Shown: in pieces, positions 1-8,660 of the stretch
Layout of the letters: each line of letters starts with the position of its first letter
Numbering within the stretch: the first letter of the stretch is position 1
From: Hyphomicrobiaceae bacterium
GTDB taxonomy: Bacteria > Pseudomonadota > Alphaproteobacteria > Rhizobiales > Hyphomicrobiaceae
Length of the DNA stretch: 64,000 bases
Assembly: GCA_030655135.1 (NCBI GenBank)
Contig: JAURWC010000075.1
Span: 1-64,000, forward strand
Reading direction: 5' to 3'
Program-made: the position numbers and the translations under genes
Notes under the pieces: generated by a model
The model's input: only the letters and a program-made list of their open reading frames with translations
What the model was told of the DNA's origin: nothing
The model's database searches: none

Positions 1-186
1 GCACGACAAAAGAGTGCGTGCTTCCGGAAAAGTGTGCAGCGGTTTTCCGATAAGAAGCACGGCGAAAGAGTGAGTGCTTCCGGAAAAGTGTGCAGCGGTT
101 TTCCGATAAGAAGCACCGCGAAAGAGTGAGTGCTTCCGGAAAAGTGTTCAGCGGTTTTCCGATAAGAAGGACGGCGAAAGAGTGAG
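1..186. repeat. 56-bp tandem repeat array with internal hairpin
   Basis: Three complete copies start at 18, 74 and 130 (period 56 bp). The tail of a fourth copy is cut by the window edge. Each copy holds an imperfect inverted repeat of about 43 nt, with arms beginning GTGCTTCCGGAAAA and ending TTTTCCGATAAGAAGCAC, followed by a conserved 13-nt linker close to GGCGAAAGAGTGA. Copies differ at only a few positions. Copies abut, with no unique spacers, so this is not a CRISPR array. It ends about 45 bp before the first gene. A collapsed relative lies at 12440-12464. Confidence 0.9.
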
Positions 187-230
187 CTAGAGTAGAGCCC
201 CGGTCCGGCAAAGAGAGGCATTGCCGTCTG

Positions 231-995
231 ATGATGAAGACGTTCGACAGCGATGGCGTGCGCATCGCCTACATCGACGAGAAGCCGGCAGACGCACGCG
301 CTACCGTGCTTTTGATTCACGGCTTTGCGTCCAACACCTCCACCAACTGGGGCGCCACGGGCTGGATCCGCGAACTGGTGCACGCCGGCTACCGCGTGGT
401 CGCCTACGACAACCGCGGCCACGGCGAAAGCGAGAAGCTTTACGAGCTAGCAGACTACGGCGCCCCCGCGATGTCGGAAGACGCCCGCCGCCTGCTCGAT
501 CATCTGGACATTCCGGCCGCCCACGTCATGGGTTATTCCATGGGCGCGCGTATCACCGCCTTTCTCACGCTGCGCCACCCGCACCGGGTGACATCGGCGG
601 TCTTTGGCGGCCTGGGCATCAATATGGTCCGCGGCATGGCCGGCACCGGGCCGATTGCGCATGCGCTGGAAGCCCCTTCGATCGACGACGTCAAGAACCC
701 GACCGCGCGCACCTTCCGCGCCTTTGCCGAGCAGACGAAATCCGACCTGCGCGCGCTGGCCGCGTGCATCCGTTCCGCCCGCGAGCCCATCACGGCCGAG
801 ACCGTGGCAAAGATTACCTGCCCTGTGCTGGTGGCCGTGGGTTCCGGTGATGTCGTTGGGGGATCAGCGGCAGACCTGGCCGCACTCATCCCCAACGCAC
901 AGGCATTTGTGATCCCTGACCGCGATCACATGAAAGCTGTCGGCGATCGCACCTACAAGGCGGCCGTGCTGGAATTTTTGGGCCGACAGCCGTAG
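231..995 (+). CDS. alpha/beta hydrolase
   Basis: A 254-residue single-domain alpha/beta-hydrolase, probably cytoplasmic because no signal peptide is seen. The nucleophile elbow is GYSMGA (Ser103). The acid is likely Asp207 in VGSGD and the base His233 in DRDHM, giving a complete Ser-Asp-His triad in the usual order. The oxyanion-side motif LLIHGF is at about residues 27-32. Length is normal for the family. The chosen ATG is the first of two consecutive Met codons, with a GAGAGG-like ribosome site upstream. Substrate cannot be told from sequence; esterase, lactonase or C-C hydrolase are all possible. It stands alone, between the tandem repeats and a non-coding stretch. Confidence 0.9.
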   Translation: MMKTFDSDGVRIAYIDEKPADARATVLLIHGFASNTSTNWGATGWIRELVHAGYRVVAYDNRGHGESEKLYELADYGAPAMSEDARRLLDHLDIPAAHVMGYSMGARITAFLTLRHPHRVTSAVFGGLGINMVRGMAGTGPIAHALEAPSIDDVKNPTARTFRAFAEQTKSDLRALAACIRSAREPITAETVAKITCPVLVAVGSGDVVGGSAADLAALIPNAQAFVIPDRDHMKAVGDRTYKAAVLEFLGRQP

Positions 996-1629
996 CCAGC
1001 CAGCGGTCCGAACTCTCAATTGAACCATTGCCCGCTTAGGCCCTCGCAGACGGGCGCGTGCCCTGGCCGCGTTCTTTGCCGGCGGTTGCGAATGCCGGCG
1101 CGACGCCGTGCATCCTGTCGCCCACGCGCACAGCCCCAGCAGGATCAGCGGCGCTCCGGAATGACGGGGGGACTGTCGTCAGAGGCGCGATCAGACACTG
1201 GGGCCGGCACGTCCCTCAATCACAAACACCACGCAATACAACCAACGCAAACGCTACGCAAAATAGTGTGTTTGTAACAGTCGGGCTAGTTACCACTTCA
1301 AGTACAGAGACGAGAAGACTTCCGACACACACCGCACCAACGCGATACCAGATGGGATGTGTTCTCGTTCTTCACCGTCTCGATGTATTGAGTGTACGCC
1401 TCCATGCCCTCCGTGCACCCCTTAAATGCCTCCGACGACACTCAGCTGTGGAAAAAGAAAATTGCCTGACAGATGCGGCGGAAATACCCAATGCCGTGAA
1501 AACGATCTTGGTCCGCCGCCGCGCGAACACGCCCGAGGCGCGAATTCGCCTACAGCATCCTTCAACATTGTTCCCGCCGTGGGAGGAGGATTAACCGCGT
1601 ATTAGCCTTGTCGACATACCGTGTAGAGC
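996..1629. other. gene-free stretch with repeat fragment
   Basis: No convincing gene on either strand. The open frames here have low-complexity Arg/Pro/Ala-rich translations and no recognisable motif. Around 1155-1171 there is CCGGAATGACGG, a fragment of the hairpin repeat seen intact at 6669-6811 and 29062-29099. The segment 1230-1330 is more A+T-rich than its surroundings and may be decayed sequence. Confidence 0.55.
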
Positions 1630-2307
1630 ATGTGGCGTATCGAGTGGCGTTTCCTCAATTTCGTGGCTCTGCCGGCGTTGGCAATTCTCCTTTGGGGATG
1701 CGGCGGCGCGCCATCGTTCGTGGCAAAGTACGAGCCCTGGCGCGGCGACGAAGAGAGCGCCTGCATGGCCTCCGGCACCGTTCGCGCCTCATCCTTCATT
1801 CGCACGCATGCCGCGCTGGGCGGTCCTAGCGTCTGCGGCACCGCGCGCCCGTTCGAGATGGCAGCTGCCATGAACGGCCGCGTCGCCATGAAGCCGCCGG
1901 CGCTGCTGCGCTGTCCCATGATCCCGCAAGTCGAGCGCTGGGTGACGCAGGTCGTGGAGCCCGCCGCGCGCTATCACTACGGCGCCATGCTGGTCGAAAT
2001 CTCCGTCGCCGGCTCCTATTCGTGCCGTCCCATGAACCACGTCAGCGGCGGCCGGCTCTCCGAGCACGGCTACGCCAATGCTCTCGACGTCTCAGGCTTC
2101 ACGATGTCCAACGGCCATCGCGTGTCCGTCAAACGCGACTGGAATGGGTCGTCGCAGGACCAGGCCTTCCTGCGCGACATCCACCAGGGCAGCTGCCGCT
2201 TCTTCACGACCGTGTTGAGCCCCAACTACGACGCCAATCACAAGGATCACTTCCACCTTGACCTCGCCCGCCACGGCCGCGAGGGCCTGAAACGTATCTG
2301 CAAGTAG
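1630..2307 (+). CDS. extensin-like family lipoprotein (M15-type fold)
   Basis: A 225-residue protein with an N-terminal hydrophobic segment ending in a lipobox-like LLWGC (Cys24), so probably a lipoprotein. The C-terminal part resembles the bacterial extensin-like C-terminal domain, related to D-Ala-D-Ala/M15 zinc peptidases. It shows H146-x6-D153 in SEHGYANALD and a late DHFHLDL (His207, His209), which would form the metal site. Cysteines at about 45, 68, 94, 133 and 200 suggest disulfides in the periplasm. A cell-wall role is inferred from the fold; the substrate is unknown. Confidence 0.85.
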   Translation: MWRIEWRFLNFVALPALAILLWGCGGAPSFVAKYEPWRGDEESACMASGTVRASSFIRTHAALGGPSVCGTARPFEMAAAMNGRVAMKPPALLRCPMIPQVERWVTQVVEPAARYHYGAMLVEISVAGSYSCRPMNHVSGGRLSEHGYANALDVSGFTMSNGHRVSVKRDWNGSSQDQAFLRDIHQGSCRFFTTVLSPNYDANHKDHFHLDLARHGREGLKRICK

Positions 2308-2372
2308 CGCTAGCACTAGCGCGCTTGCGCCGCGCGCATCCTGCCGCCATATCTGAGGCAGGAGGCACCGCC

Positions 2373-2654
2373 ATGAAACCGCATCATCTCGCTCTGTGCG
2401 CTACTGTCGCTGCTCTGGGCGCAATTACCTTGCCGCAAGTCGCCGATGCGCGCGATCGCGGCGCCGTCACGATCTGCAGCGACTACGGCAACGGCTGCTA
2501 CAGCGCGCCCGTCAAGCGCAGCAAGTGGGGCCACAAGATGCGGCTCAAGGGCGGCACCTGGATTGATTGCCGCGGCGATTGCCGGCAGACGCTGCGCGAG
2601 GAGACGGTCGACTTCTGGGAGACCCAGAACGATAAGGCGCTGGCGATCCCCTAG
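2373..2654 (+). CDS. small exported Cys-containing protein, function unknown
   Basis: 93 residues starting MKPHHLALC. The start is placed here, not at an in-frame upstream codon, because a strong AGGAGG ribosome site sits 7 nt ahead and a Sec signal peptide begins directly, with likely cleavage after VADA. The mature part is basic and has four cysteines (CSDYGNGC, DCRGDC) that could form two disulfides. I do not recognise a named domain. Similar small secreted proteins are common in Hyphomicrobiales. It is followed after 4 bp by a repeat element. Confidence 0.75.
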   Translation: MKPHHLALCATVAALGAITLPQVADARDRGAVTICSDYGNGCYSAPVKRSKWGHKMRLKGGTWIDCRGDCRQTLREETVDFWETQNDKALAIP

Positions 2655-2658
2655 TTCG

Positions 2659-2749
2659 GGGTCTGACCTCGGTCAGACCTCATGCCGCGTTCTCGGCTAA
2701 ATCGCTTTCCATTTCATGTGCGTGACCAGGTCAGACCGAGGTCTGACCC
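2659..2749. repeat. GGTCAGACC-family MITE-like element, copy A
   Basis: A 91-bp unit whose two ends are inverted copies of each other: GGTCTGACCTCGGTCAGACC at 2660-2679 and GGTCAGACCGAGGTCTGACC at 2729-2748. Each end is also a perfect 9-bp-arm palindrome with a 2-nt centre. The interior shares CATGCCGC, CTCGGCTAAAT and GCGTGACCAGG with the copy at 3345-3430. It fills the spacer between two convergent genes, where it could act as a terminator on either strand. Confidence 0.9.
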
Positions 2750-2757
2750 AAAGCAGC

Positions 2758-3237
2758 CTAATTCCCCGGCGCTCGCGTGAGTGCTGCAGCTTCCTTCATG
2801 AGTTTGAGCAACTCGTCCGGATCTTCCGGATCGACGTAGTAGAGATATTCCGGATCGGCGTCCTTGATCATAACCGTCTTGTTTTCATCGACGACGAGCG
2901 TTCGCGGCACGGAGCCGGCCTCGTGCCCGAACGCGCGATCGCCCTCCGGGTCGAGGTCCGCATCGACCAGGATCATCGCGACTTTGCGCGAGGCGTCCAC
3001 GACGCGACGGTTCTTGAACATCTTCCGGTAGCTTTGGCAAACGGGACACCACGTCGTGTGCACCACGACCAGTGCAACCTTGCCTTCGCGCTTGGCTTCG
3101 GCGAGGCCGTCAGCCGGCGTGCGCCAGGCGATTTCCGCACTGTTCCATTGCTCCGCACCCTCCGGAGCTTTTGGGTCTGCGAGCGCGATGCCGGCGAGGC
3201 AACACATAGCAGCGAATATTGTAACGCCCCGAAACAT
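2758..3237 (-). CDS. exported thioredoxin-fold protein
   Basis: 159 residues. An N-terminal signal peptide (MFRGVTIFAAMCCLAGIALA) is followed by a thioredoxin-like domain with the redox motif WCPVC (Cys64, Cys67) and a cis-Pro-like segment SVPRTLV. Expected to act in the periplasm as a thiol-disulfide exchange protein, similar to the DUF953/thioredoxin_7 type. Two cysteines inside the signal peptide (MCC) leave a lipoprotein reading possible but weak. Partner unknown. Flanked on both sides by copies A and B of the palindromic element. Confidence 0.85.
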   Translation of the reverse strand: MFRGVTIFAAMCCLAGIALADPKAPEGAEQWNSAEIAWRTPADGLAEAKREGKVALVVVHTTWCPVCQSYRKMFKNRRVVDASRKVAMILVDADLDPEGDRAFGHEAGSVPRTLVVDENKTVMIKDADPEYLYYVDPEDPDELLKLMKEAAALTRAPGN

Positions 3238-3344
3238 AGCGCCTCGCTCTGACTGGGAAGCTGCGCTGTCATTGCACGGATCAACCGCGCGCTCAAGCGA
3301 GGCGCCGCTTTACGCAGGGCCACCATTCGAAGCGTTCACCGATG

Positions 3345-3430
3345 GGGTCTGACCTCGGTCAGACCCCATGCCGCTAGCTCTCGGCTAAATGCTTCCGTCT
3401 CGCGCGCGTGATCAGGTCAGACCGAGGCCC
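3345..3430. repeat. GGTCAGACC-family MITE-like element, copy B
   Basis: Begins with GGTCTGACCTCGGTCAGACC (3346-3365) and ends with a truncated inverted copy, GGTCAGACCGAGG (3415-3427). The interior repeats CATGCCGC, CTCGGCTAAAT and a GCGTGATCAGG block found in copy A at 2659-2749. It lies between the thioredoxin-like gene (upstream side) and the 3' end of aspS. Confidence 0.88.
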
Positions 3431-3439
3431 ATATTCTCG

Positions 3440-5296
3440 CTACGCCTTCTTCTCTGGCGCGATGACGCGGATCGACAGCTCCCGCAGCTGCTTTGGCGAA
3501 ACTTCACTTGGCGCGCTCATCAGCAGGTCGTTGGCCTGCTGGTTCATCGGGAACAGCGAGATCTCGCGCAGGTTCTTCGCGCCCACCAGCAACATCACCA
3601 TGCGGTCGATGCCGGCCGCCATGCCACCGTGCGGCGGCGCGCCGTACTGGAACGCGCGATACATGCCGCCGAAGCGGGCTTCCACCACCTCAGGGCCAAG
3701 GCCCGCAATGCCGAATGCCTTGATCATCGCCTCCGGCACGTGATTGCGGATGCCGCCCGAGGCAATCTCGAAGCCGTTGCAGACGATGTCGTACTGATAG
3801 GCCTTGAGCCCGATCAGTTTCTCGTCGCTGTCCGCTTCCTCAAGCGCCTTCAACCCGCCCTGCGGCATCGAGAACGGGTTGTGCGAGAAGTCGATCTTCT
3901 TCTCGTCCTCGTTCCACTCATACATCGGGAAGTCGACGATCCACGCCAGCTTGAACGCGCTCTCGTCGATCAGCTTCAGTTCCGTGCCGACGCGATCGCG
4001 CGCCAGCCCCGCGAACTTGTAGAACTTCTCGGGATTGCCGGCGGCGAAGAACACGGCATCGCCTTCCTTGAGGCCCAACTGGTCACGCACCGCGCCCGAA
4101 CGCTCGGGGCCAAGGTTTTTGCCCACCGGCCCAGCGGCTTCTCCCTCGCGGAAGAAGATATATGCCAGACCCGGCTGACCTTCACCCTGCGCCCAGCCGT
4201 TCATACGGTCGCAGAACGCGCGCGACCCGCCACCCTTTGCAGGGATCGCCCACACGCGAACCTTGGGATCCTTCTCGATCATCCCCGCGAAAATCTTGAA
4301 GCCCGAGCCGCGGAAATGCTCGGTCACGTCCTGCATCTCGATCGGGTTGCGCAAGTCTGGCTTGTCGGAACCGTACTTGGCGATCGCTTCGGCATGTGGA
4401 ATGCGCGGCCAGCCCTTGGTGACCGATTTGCCCTCGGCGAACTCCTCGAACACGCCCGTGATCACCGGCTCCAGCGCCGTGAACACGTCTTCCTGCTCGA
4501 CGAAACTCATCTCCACATCGAGCTGATAGAACTCGCCCGGTAGCCGGTCGGCACGCGGGTCTTCGTCGCGGAAGCATGGCGCGATCTGGAAGTAGCGGTC
4601 GAAACCGGAAATCATCAGCAGCTGCTTGTACTGCTGGGGAGCCTGCGGCAGCGCGTAGAACTTGCCGGGATGAATGCGCGACGGCACCAGGAAGTCGCGC
4701 GCACCTTCCGGCGACGAGGCCGTCAGAATCGGCGTCGAGAATTCAAAGAACTTCGCCTCGTCCATGCGCCGGCGAATGGAGGCCGTGATGGCCAGCCGCT
4801 TCATGATGTTGGCGTGCAGCGTCTCGCGCCGCAGATCCAGGAAGCGATACTGCAGCCGCAGGTCTTCCGGGTAGTCCGGTTCGCCGAAAACGGGGATCGG
4901 CAACTCTTTCGCCGCCGACAGCACCTCGATCTCGCTGGCGAATAGTTCAACCTCGCCCGTTGACAGCTCCTTGTTGACCGTGCCCTCAGGCCGCTCACGC
5001 ACAATCCCGTCGATGCGGATCACCCACTCCGAGCGCACGCGTTCCGCCGTCTTGAAGGCCGGGCTGTCTGGGTCGGCCACCACCTGGGTCAGCCCGTAAT
5101 GATCGCGCAGATCGATGAACAGCAGCCCGCCGTGGTCACGCACGCGGTGTACCCAGCCCGACAGCCGCACCGTGCTGCCCACGTCGCTGGCGCGCAGCGC
5201 CCCGCAGGTATGCGAACGATAGCGGTGCAAGCCCCCAGGCCTGGCCTGGTCATGCTGCGGTTTTGTCTCGTCTTTTTGCGCTTTAGCGTCGGCCAT
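3440..5296 (-). CDS. aspS: aspartyl-tRNA synthetase
   Basis: 618 residues, the length of bacterial-type class IIb AspRS with a GAD insertion. It charges tRNA-Asp with aspartate; in many alphaproteobacteria the enzyme is non-discriminating and also charges tRNA-Asn for later amidation, which cannot be decided here. Order: about 20 extra N-terminal residues; OB-fold anticodon-binding domain (about 30-140); class II core with motif 2 around residues 240-250 ([11 protein letters not shown]) and motif 3 near the C terminus ([12 protein letters not shown]). ATG start at 5294-5296. Divergent from rnd across 126 bp. Confidence 0.97.
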   Translation of the reverse strand: MADAKAQKDETKPQHDQARPGGLHRYRSHTCGALRASDVGSTVRLSGWVHRVRDHGGLLFIDLRDHYGLTQVVADPDSPAFKTAERVRSEWVIRIDGIVRERPEGTVNKELSTGEVELFASEIEVLSAAKELPIPVFGEPDYPEDLRLQYRFLDLRRETLHANIMKRLAITASIRRRMDEAKFFEFSTPILTASSPEGARDFLVPSRIHPGKFYALPQAPQQYKQLLMISGFDRYFQIAPCFRDEDPRADRLPGEFYQLDVEMSFVEQEDVFTALEPVITGVFEEFAEGKSVTKGWPRIPHAEAIAKYGSDKPDLRNPIEMQDVTEHFRGSGFKIFAGMIEKDPKVRVWAIPAKGGGSRAFCDRMNGWAQGEGQPGLAYIFFREGEAAGPVGKNLGPERSGAVRDQLGLKEGDAVFFAAGNPEKFYKFAGLARDRVGTELKLIDESAFKLAWIVDFPMYEWNEDEKKIDFSHNPFSMPQGGLKALEEADSDEKLIGLKAYQYDIVCNGFEIASGGIRNHVPEAMIKAFGIAGLGPEVVEARFGGMYRAFQYGAPPHGGMAAGIDRMVMLLVGAKNLREISLFPMNQQANDLLMSAPSEVSPKQLRELSIRVIAPEKKA

Positions 5297-5422
5297 TTTC
5301 GGTCACTGATCAGGGTTAAGTCGGTAGGACCGGCGGACAAGCACATGGGTGCCGCCGGGTGTCAAGTCCGGCCCTGGTTACCATGTGCGTGGGTGATGTG
5401 TCGTTAGGCGCGACAAGGACGG

Positions 5423-6607
5423 ATGAGTCAGCTATATCGCCCACAAATGCGTGTCATTACCACCACCGATCAGCTGGCACAGGCCGTCCGCGAACTCTCC
5501 GTCCATCCCTATGTGACGGTCGACACTGAGTTTTTGCGCGAACAGACCTTTTGGCCCGAGCTGTGCCTCATTCAGCTCGCCGGCCCCGGCGTCGAGCTGA
5601 TCGTGGATCCGCTTGCCCCCGATTTGGACCTGGCGCCGTTTTTCGAGCTGATGGCCGACAAGCGCGTCATGAAGGTGTTTCACGCCGCCCGCCAGGATAT
5701 CGAAATCGTCTACTCCGAGGCCGGACTCATCCCCTCGCCGGTTTTCGATACGCAAGTCGCCGCCATGGTGTGCGGCTTCGGTGAGAGCGTCAGCTACGTG
5801 AACCTCGTGAAAAAGGTCACCGGCAAGGATCTCGACAAGTCGTCCCGCTTTACCGACTGGAGCCGCCGCCCGCTGTCTGAAAAACAGCTGATCTACGCGC
5901 TCGGCGACGTCACGCATCTGCGCGACATCTACCTCCATCTCAAGACGGAACTGGAAGTGACCGGCCGCTCCTCCTGGCTGAGCGAGGAGATGGACGAACT
6001 CACCAACACCAAGACCTACGAGTCCGAACCGGACGACGCCTGGCGCCGCCTAAAGCTGCGTGTAAAAAACCGTAAGGCTCTCGCCGTGCTGATGGAGCTG
6101 GCCGCCTGGCGCGACCGCCTGGCGCAAGCCCAGGACGTGCCGCGCGGCCGTATTCTTCGCGACGAAGCGCTCTACGATATCGCCAACCAGGCACCCACCA
6201 GCGCCGAACAGTTGGGCGAATTGCGCACGCTGAGCGACGGCTTCTCGCGCTCTGCCCGCGCCAAGGAAATCATCGAAGCCGTCAAGCGCGGCCTTGCCCG
6301 CGACTTCAAGCTGCTGCCGCCCCTGCCGCAGGGCCAGCCGCTGTCGGCCGAGGCCACCGCCACGCTGGAGCTGTTGAAAGTATTGCTAAAGGCGGCCGCT
6401 GCCCGCCACCGCGTCGCGCCGCGCCTGATCGCCGACAGCAGCGACCTGGAAGCCATTGCAGTCGAAGCCGAGCCAGACGTTCCAGCCATGAAGGGTTGGC
6501 GCCGCCAGCTGTTCGGCGAAGACGCCCTGCGCCTGAAGCGCGGCGAACTCGCCCTCACCCTTTCCAAGGGCGAAGTCCTCGCCATCCCCGCTGGCAAAGC
6601 GGTTTAA
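5423..6607 (+). CDS. rnd: ribonuclease D
   Basis: 394-residue 3'-5' exoribonuclease acting on tRNA 3' ends and other structured RNAs. The DEDDy exonuclease core is complete: VDTEF (Asp34, Glu36), ARQDIE (Asp92), and YALGDV (Tyr158, Asp162). An HRDC domain follows at about 210-290 (VLMELAAWRDRLAQ). The C-terminal 70 residues are less conserved. The ATG start follows an AAGGACGG ribosome site. Divergent from aspS, an arrangement often seen in this order. Confidence 0.95.
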   Translation: MSQLYRPQMRVITTTDQLAQAVRELSVHPYVTVDTEFLREQTFWPELCLIQLAGPGVELIVDPLAPDLDLAPFFELMADKRVMKVFHAARQDIEIVYSEAGLIPSPVFDTQVAAMVCGFGESVSYVNLVKKVTGKDLDKSSRFTDWSRRPLSEKQLIYALGDVTHLRDIYLHLKTELEVTGRSSWLSEEMDELTNTKTYESEPDDAWRRLKLRVKNRKALAVLMELAAWRDRLAQAQDVPRGRILRDEALYDIANQAPTSAEQLGELRTLSDGFSRSARAKEIIEAVKRGLARDFKLLPPLPQGQPLSAEATATLELLKVLLKAAAARHRVAPRLIADSSDLEAIAVEAEPDVPAMKGWRRQLFGEDALRLKRGELALTLSKGEVLAIPAGKAV

Positions 6608-6668
6608 GCCTGGGAGCGGCGTTCCTTCCTCCCTCGTACCAGGCCGCCCAACGCAACATCCCCACATC

Positions 6669-6811
6669 CGTCATCCCGACGCAGGTCGGGATCCACGCCA
6701 GCTTCCTCACACATTACGCTGCTTGGTCTCGTGAGACATGGCGTCACGAGATCCTTCCACGTTGGCGCAAGCGGATGCTTGCATCGATCCCGGCCCTCGC
6801 CGGGATGACGG
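6669..6811. repeat. MITE-like element with CGTCATCCCG / CGGGATGACG ends
   Basis: Two hairpins face each other: CGTCATCCCGACGCAGGTCGGGAT starting at 6669, and one ending CGCCGGGATGACGG at 6811. Between them is a third inverted repeat, TCTCGTGA (6727-6734) with TCACGAGA (6744-6751). The outer ends are inverted copies, so the 143-bp segment looks like a non-autonomous mobile unit or a pair of dispersed hairpin repeats. A related single hairpin is at 29062-29099. It occupies the spacer downstream of rnd. Confidence 0.8.
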
Positions 6812-6980
6812 TGAGAGAAATTTCCAGCCGGACGAAAATCTGAATCGGTTCAAGGTGCTGGTCGTTTGAGCGCATCGCGCTATCGCCGTTTCGCGTCCAC
6901 GTCCGGAAAATTCCGCGACGGTTTCGCGCGGCTCGCCCCGTTCAGGCTGCATCAACGCAAGCCAAATGAGGGCAACCGCC

Positions 6981-7385
6981 ATGAAATCGAAATTGATCTT
7001 GAGCCTCGCCGGGGTCCTGATGCTGTGTGCGCAGACCGCCTACGCCCAGGAAGCCACCAACGAGCAGGCCTCCACCAATCCCACGATGGTCGCCTGCAAG
7101 ACCGACATCGATACGCTGTGCAAGGACACCGCCGAAGGTCGCGGCAAGTTCAAGTGCCTGCGCGAGAACGAAGCCAAGGTTTCAGCCGGCTGCAAAACGG
7201 CGATGGACGCGCAAAAAGCCGCCCGCGAAGCCGTGAAGGCTGCTTGCAAGGCCGACCGCGACACGCTGTGCAAGGATGCCGGCGAAGAGCGCGGAGCTGG
7301 AATGAAATGCCTGCGCGACAACGCCGCGAAGGTTTCGCCTGACTGCGGTAAGGCCCTCGCCTCTCTGCCACTGCGCAACAAGTAA
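6981..7385 (+). CDS. exported cysteine-rich repeat protein
   Basis: 134 residues from MKSKLIL. The start is set here by a GAGGGC ribosome site and an immediate signal peptide ending near AYAQ. The mature protein has two copies of a Cys motif: CKTDIDTLCKD...CLRENEAKVSAGC and CKADRDTLCKD...CLRDNAAKVSPDC, each with four Cys. This matches the short cysteine-rich repeat (GLG1/Cys_rich_FGFR type) found in alphaproteobacterial secreted proteins. Function unknown; likely a disulfide-bonded periplasmic protein. A strong hairpin terminator follows. Confidence 0.82.
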   Translation: MKSKLILSLAGVLMLCAQTAYAQEATNEQASTNPTMVACKTDIDTLCKDTAEGRGKFKCLRENEAKVSAGCKTAMDAQKAAREAVKAACKADRDTLCKDAGEERGAGMKCLRDNAAKVSPDCGKALASLPLRNK

Positions 7386-7445
7386 GCTCAACTGACTCTC
7401 AATGCGGCTTTCGTCGGCGCGGGTTCTCTCGCGGCGACCAACGGA

Positions 7446-7476
7446 GAGGGTGGATCACGCGGGGTGATCCACCCTC
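7446..7476. terminator. hairpin between convergent genes
   Basis: A perfect 13-bp stem (GAGGGTGGATCAC at 7446-7458, pairing with 7464-7476) with a 5-nt loop lies between the Cys-rich gene (plus) and the hydrolase gene (minus). The following T-run is poor on both strands, so efficiency is uncertain. Position and symmetry suggest a bidirectional terminator. Confidence 0.7.
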
Positions 7477-7512
7477 CTTCATTGTCGAACAATTGCCGAT
7501 CGATGCGGGTGC

Positions 7513-8361
7513 TTATTCCGCTGCCGACCGCACGCCGCTGACGCCTGCTGCCACCCAGGATTCCAGGTCGGCATTGAGCCTTGCGCGCTCCGTATAGTGC
7601 AGGCCGTGCGGCGCACCGCTGTAGACGACGAGCTTGGATCCAGCGATTGCCTTTGCCGTGCGCTGACCTGACGCCTCGAACGGCACCGTCTTGTCGGCAT
7701 CGCCGTGGATGATCAATGCCGGCACCGAAATCGCCTTCAAGTCGTTGCGGAAGTCCGTCTGCGAAAATGCTTTGGCGCAGCCAAGCGTCGCGCGCGAGGA
7801 GGCGTGCATGGCGAGTTCGACGTTCGACGCCAGCATCGCATCGCTGATCGGCGAAGAGATCCAGCCGAAGCCGAAGAACGTCTTGGTGAAGTCCGTCAGG
7901 AAATTCGGCCGGTCGACGCGCAAGCCAGCCTCGATGTCATCGAACACGCTCTTGTCGACGCCGTCCGGGTTGTCGGAGGTCTTCAGCATGAACGGCGTCA
8001 CCGCGGCGATTAGCGCGATGCGCGTCACGCGATCGCTGCCATATGTGCTGAGATAGCGCACCACCTCGCCTCCGCCCATCGAGAAGCCTGCCAGCGTCAC
8101 GTCGTGCAGGTCGAGATGTTCCAGCAGGTCATTGAGGTCGCTCGCCAGCGTGTCGTAGTCGAAACCTACAGCGGGATGATCAGACTTACCGAAGCCGCGC
8201 CGGTCATACGCGATGCAGCGAATACCGCGTTCCGGCAACTCGTTCAGCTGGTATTCCCACATCGCCGAACTCAGCGGCCAGCCGTGGATGAGGACCAAAG
8301 GCTTGCCAGTGCCGGTGTCCTCATAAAATAGATGCGTTCCGTCGCGTGTTTTGAACTTCAT
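7513..8361 (-). CDS. alpha/beta hydrolase, non-heme haloperoxidase type
   Basis: 282 residues from MKFKTRDG; a longer in-frame reading upstream lacks homology and is discarded. Matches the cofactor-free chloroperoxidase/arylesterase group: HGWPLSSAMWE near the N terminus, nucleophile GFSMGGGE (Ser94), acid Asp223 in HGDADKTVP, His252 in APHGLHYT. Such enzymes mostly act as esterases or perhydrolases; halogenation is a peracid side reaction in vitro. No signal peptide. The ribosome site is weak (CCAGGA). Stands alone, convergent with the Cys-rich gene. Confidence 0.9.
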   Translation of the reverse strand: MKFKTRDGTHLFYEDTGTGKPLVLIHGWPLSSAMWEYQLNELPERGIRCIAYDRRGFGKSDHPAVGFDYDTLASDLNDLLEHLDLHDVTLAGFSMGGGEVVRYLSTYGSDRVTRIALIAAVTPFMLKTSDNPDGVDKSVFDDIEAGLRVDRPNFLTDFTKTFFGFGWISSPISDAMLASNVELAMHASSRATLGCAKAFSQTDFRNDLKAISVPALIIHGDADKTVPFEASGQRTAKAIAGSKLVVYSGAPHGLHYTERARLNADLESWVAAGVSGVRSAAE

Positions 8362-8660
8362 GATGTCAATTCCTGGAGCTTGATTGAAAGGTACAAAGCG
8401 CGTCCTGCGCAATGCGCGCGCTCTCCGTTCAACCACCCCCCGGCGGATGTGTTCCCAGTCTCCACTGTGAGTCGAGACCAACTGGCGCGCCGGACAGAAT
8501 TGTTCGCGCGCGCGACGCTGGGCGCAGCGAAATAACCCCGCGTGGCGACGGGGTTAATTGTTTTCATTGCGTGGGAGGCTCAGTTCTCCATCCGGCGTGG
8601 GCCGATGGGGCGACGGGATAGAAACCCTATCACCGCATCAGATCCACGTGGCAGCAAGCA
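8362..8660. other. intergenic, weak hairpin only
   Basis: No gene seen. The one structured site is TAACCCCG-cgtggcga-CGGGGTTA at 8533-8556. Read on the minus strand it sits about 105 nt past the stop of the DUF6481-type gene and is followed by TTTCG, so it may be that gene's terminator. Confidence 0.45.

Noticed and set aside
1-186. Possible CRISPR array
   Set aside because: Repeat unit is 56 bp and copies abut with a constant linker; no unique spacers and no cas genes.
1058-1594. 178-residue open frame in the first large gap
   Set aside because: No ribosome site, no motif, composition unlike real genes; it crosses a repeat fragment.
3389-4543. 384-residue open frame opposite aspS
   Set aside because: Antisense shadow of a clearly conserved gene; translation is Arg/His/Leu-rich without motifs, as expected from high-GC codon bias.
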